64,000 nucleotides of DNA from CALBPI01 sp963922335 (GTDB lineage: Bacteria; Pseudomonadota; Gammaproteobacteria; Steroidobacterales; Woeseiaceae). This document shows, in pieces, positions 63,432 through 64,000 of this stretch. The stretch is from assembly GCA_963922335.1 (NCBI GenBank), contig CAWUIB010000009.1, positions 117,018 to 181,017 of the forward strand, given 5' to 3'. Under the pieces are notes generated by a model that saw nothing but the letters and a program-made list of their open reading frames with translations, was not told the origin of the DNA and searched no databases. The position numbers and the translations under genes are program-made. Position 1 is the first letter of the stretch. The number at the start of each line of letters is the position of its first letter.

Positions 63432-64000
63432 GCGAACGTTCGGCAAACTGGCAGCGCCGCAGCATCGCCGGCAAAGTGCTCGAAGCGATGCGGCGTGATC
63501 GCCTGTTTATGACCTGCGCGTTGGTGCTGTTGTTGATCGCTGTAGCGTCATTGGTCGGACCCTTGCTGTCGCCGCATACCTACTTCGACATGAACATGGA
63601 CGCGATCCTCGTGCCGCCGCAGTGGGCAAATGGGCACTGGTTCGGGACCGACGATCTCGGCAGGGATCTTTTTGTTCGCACGATGTATGGCGGCCGCGTG
63701 TCATTGGCAGTCGGCGTCGTGGCCACCGCGGTCAGTCTGGTTTTTGGTGTTGCGTGGGGTGCGACCGCGGGGTATCTCGGCGGACGTGTCGATCACCTCA
63801 TGATGCGTGTCGTCGATATTCTTTATGCAGTGCCGTTCATGTTTTTTGTGATTCTGCTGATGGTGGTCTTCGGACGGAATATTCTGCTGATCTTCGTTGC
63901 TATCGGCGCGGTGAACTGGCTCGACATGGCAAGGATCGTGCGCGGTCAAACGCTCAGTTTGCGTCAGCGAGAGTACGTGCGGGCCGCCGAGATTATGGGC
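63428..64000 (+). CDS. oppC: Oligopeptide ABC transporter permease OppC (cut by window end)
   Basis: The gene starts at GTG 63428 and is open to base 64000, giving 191 visible residues. It begins SERSANWQRRSIAGKVLEAM, has the first helix LFMTCALVLLLIAVASLVG, the OppC pattern HWFGTDDLGRDLFVRTMYGGRVSL, and the start of the EAA loop QREYVRAAEIMG. It completes the permease pair with OppB; ATPases OppD/F would lie outside the window. Confidence 0.93.
   Translation, partial: MSERSANWQRRSIAGKVLEAMRRDRLFMTCALVLLLIAVASLVGPLLSPHTYFDMNMDAILVPPQWANGHWFGTDDLGRDLFVRTMYGGRVSLAVGVVATAVSLVFGVAWGATAGYLGGRVDHLMMRVVDILYAVPFMFFVILLMVVFGRNILLIFVAIGAVNWLDMARIVRGQTLSLRQREYVRAAEIMG

Overview
The window looks like a chromosomal segment of a free-living, probably aquatic gammaproteobacterium of moderately high GC. 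The evidence is the gammaproteobacterial origin cluster (rpmH-rnpA-yidC-mnmE facing one way, dnaA-dnaN-recF-gyrB the other, followed by plsC-gmhB-glyS-glyQ), the ntrBC-glnA block, tatABC, and the yibN-grxC-secB-gpsA block divergent from envC-ctpA-yibQ. I cannot name a genus from sequence alone. I saw no tRNA, rRNA, CRISPR array, insertion sequence or prophage. Genes are tightly packed, with many 1-8 nt overlaps, and the longest gene-free gap is about 274 bp.

Layout. 1-5.6 kb: end of a TrkH potassium transporter, TRAP permeases DctQ and DctM, and a very large kinase-peptidase-aminotransferase fusion. 5.6-8.2 kb: two membrane or envelope genes on the minus strand, one ending in a pilin-like domain. 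8.3-12.9 kb: alkB, a DUF2237 gene, a TRAP binding protein with a Tat signal, dtd, tatABC and a small lipoprotein. 13-18.6 kb: a POT peptide transporter, a membrane protein, a BamA-like outer-membrane barrel, a secreted lipase and another membrane protein. 18.7-23.6 kb: a HerA-like ATPase, then a coupled trio of ECF sigma factor, anti-sigma factor and subtilisin-like lipoprotein. 23.6-29.9 kb (minus): a spondin/CHRD protein, then an overlapping operon envC-ctpA-yibQ-nudix-Kazal inhibitor-GNAT. 30-32.3 kb: yibN, grxC, secB, gpsA. 32.3-38 kb (minus): trmL, a peroxiredoxin-like protein, ntrC, ntrB, a DUF4124 gene and glnA. 38.3-42.6 kb: glyQ, glyS, gmhB, plsC. 42.7-48.9 kb (minus): gyrB, recF, dnaN, dnaA. 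49-54 kb: rpmH, rnpA, yidC, a hydrolase/OsmC fusion (minus), mnmE. 54-58.8 kb (minus): a diguanylate cyclase, a Nat-type ABC exporter and a secreted peptidase-like hydrolase. 59-64 kb: mnmG and an oligopeptide ABC importer whose OppC runs off the end.

How the genes fit together. Several units point to peptide use and envelope proteolysis: the POT and Opp transporters, CtpA, EnvC, the subtilase, a secreted TAP-like hydrolase and a six-domain Kazal inhibitor. glnA has a recognisable sigma-54 promoter with two NtrC-type upstream sites 32 bp apart, matching the ntrBC genes next to it. The dnaA-dnaN gap carries two perfect DnaA boxes in inverted orientation and is the best oriC candidate in the window.

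The most promising undescribed system is the sigma/anti-sigma/subtilase operon. Both the anti-sigma factor's periplasmic tail and the protease's N-terminus resemble subtilase propeptides, which suggests a protease-gated signalling switch. The coupled Kazal inhibitor operon, the apparent pilin chimera and the kinase-M23-aminotransferase fusion are the other leads.
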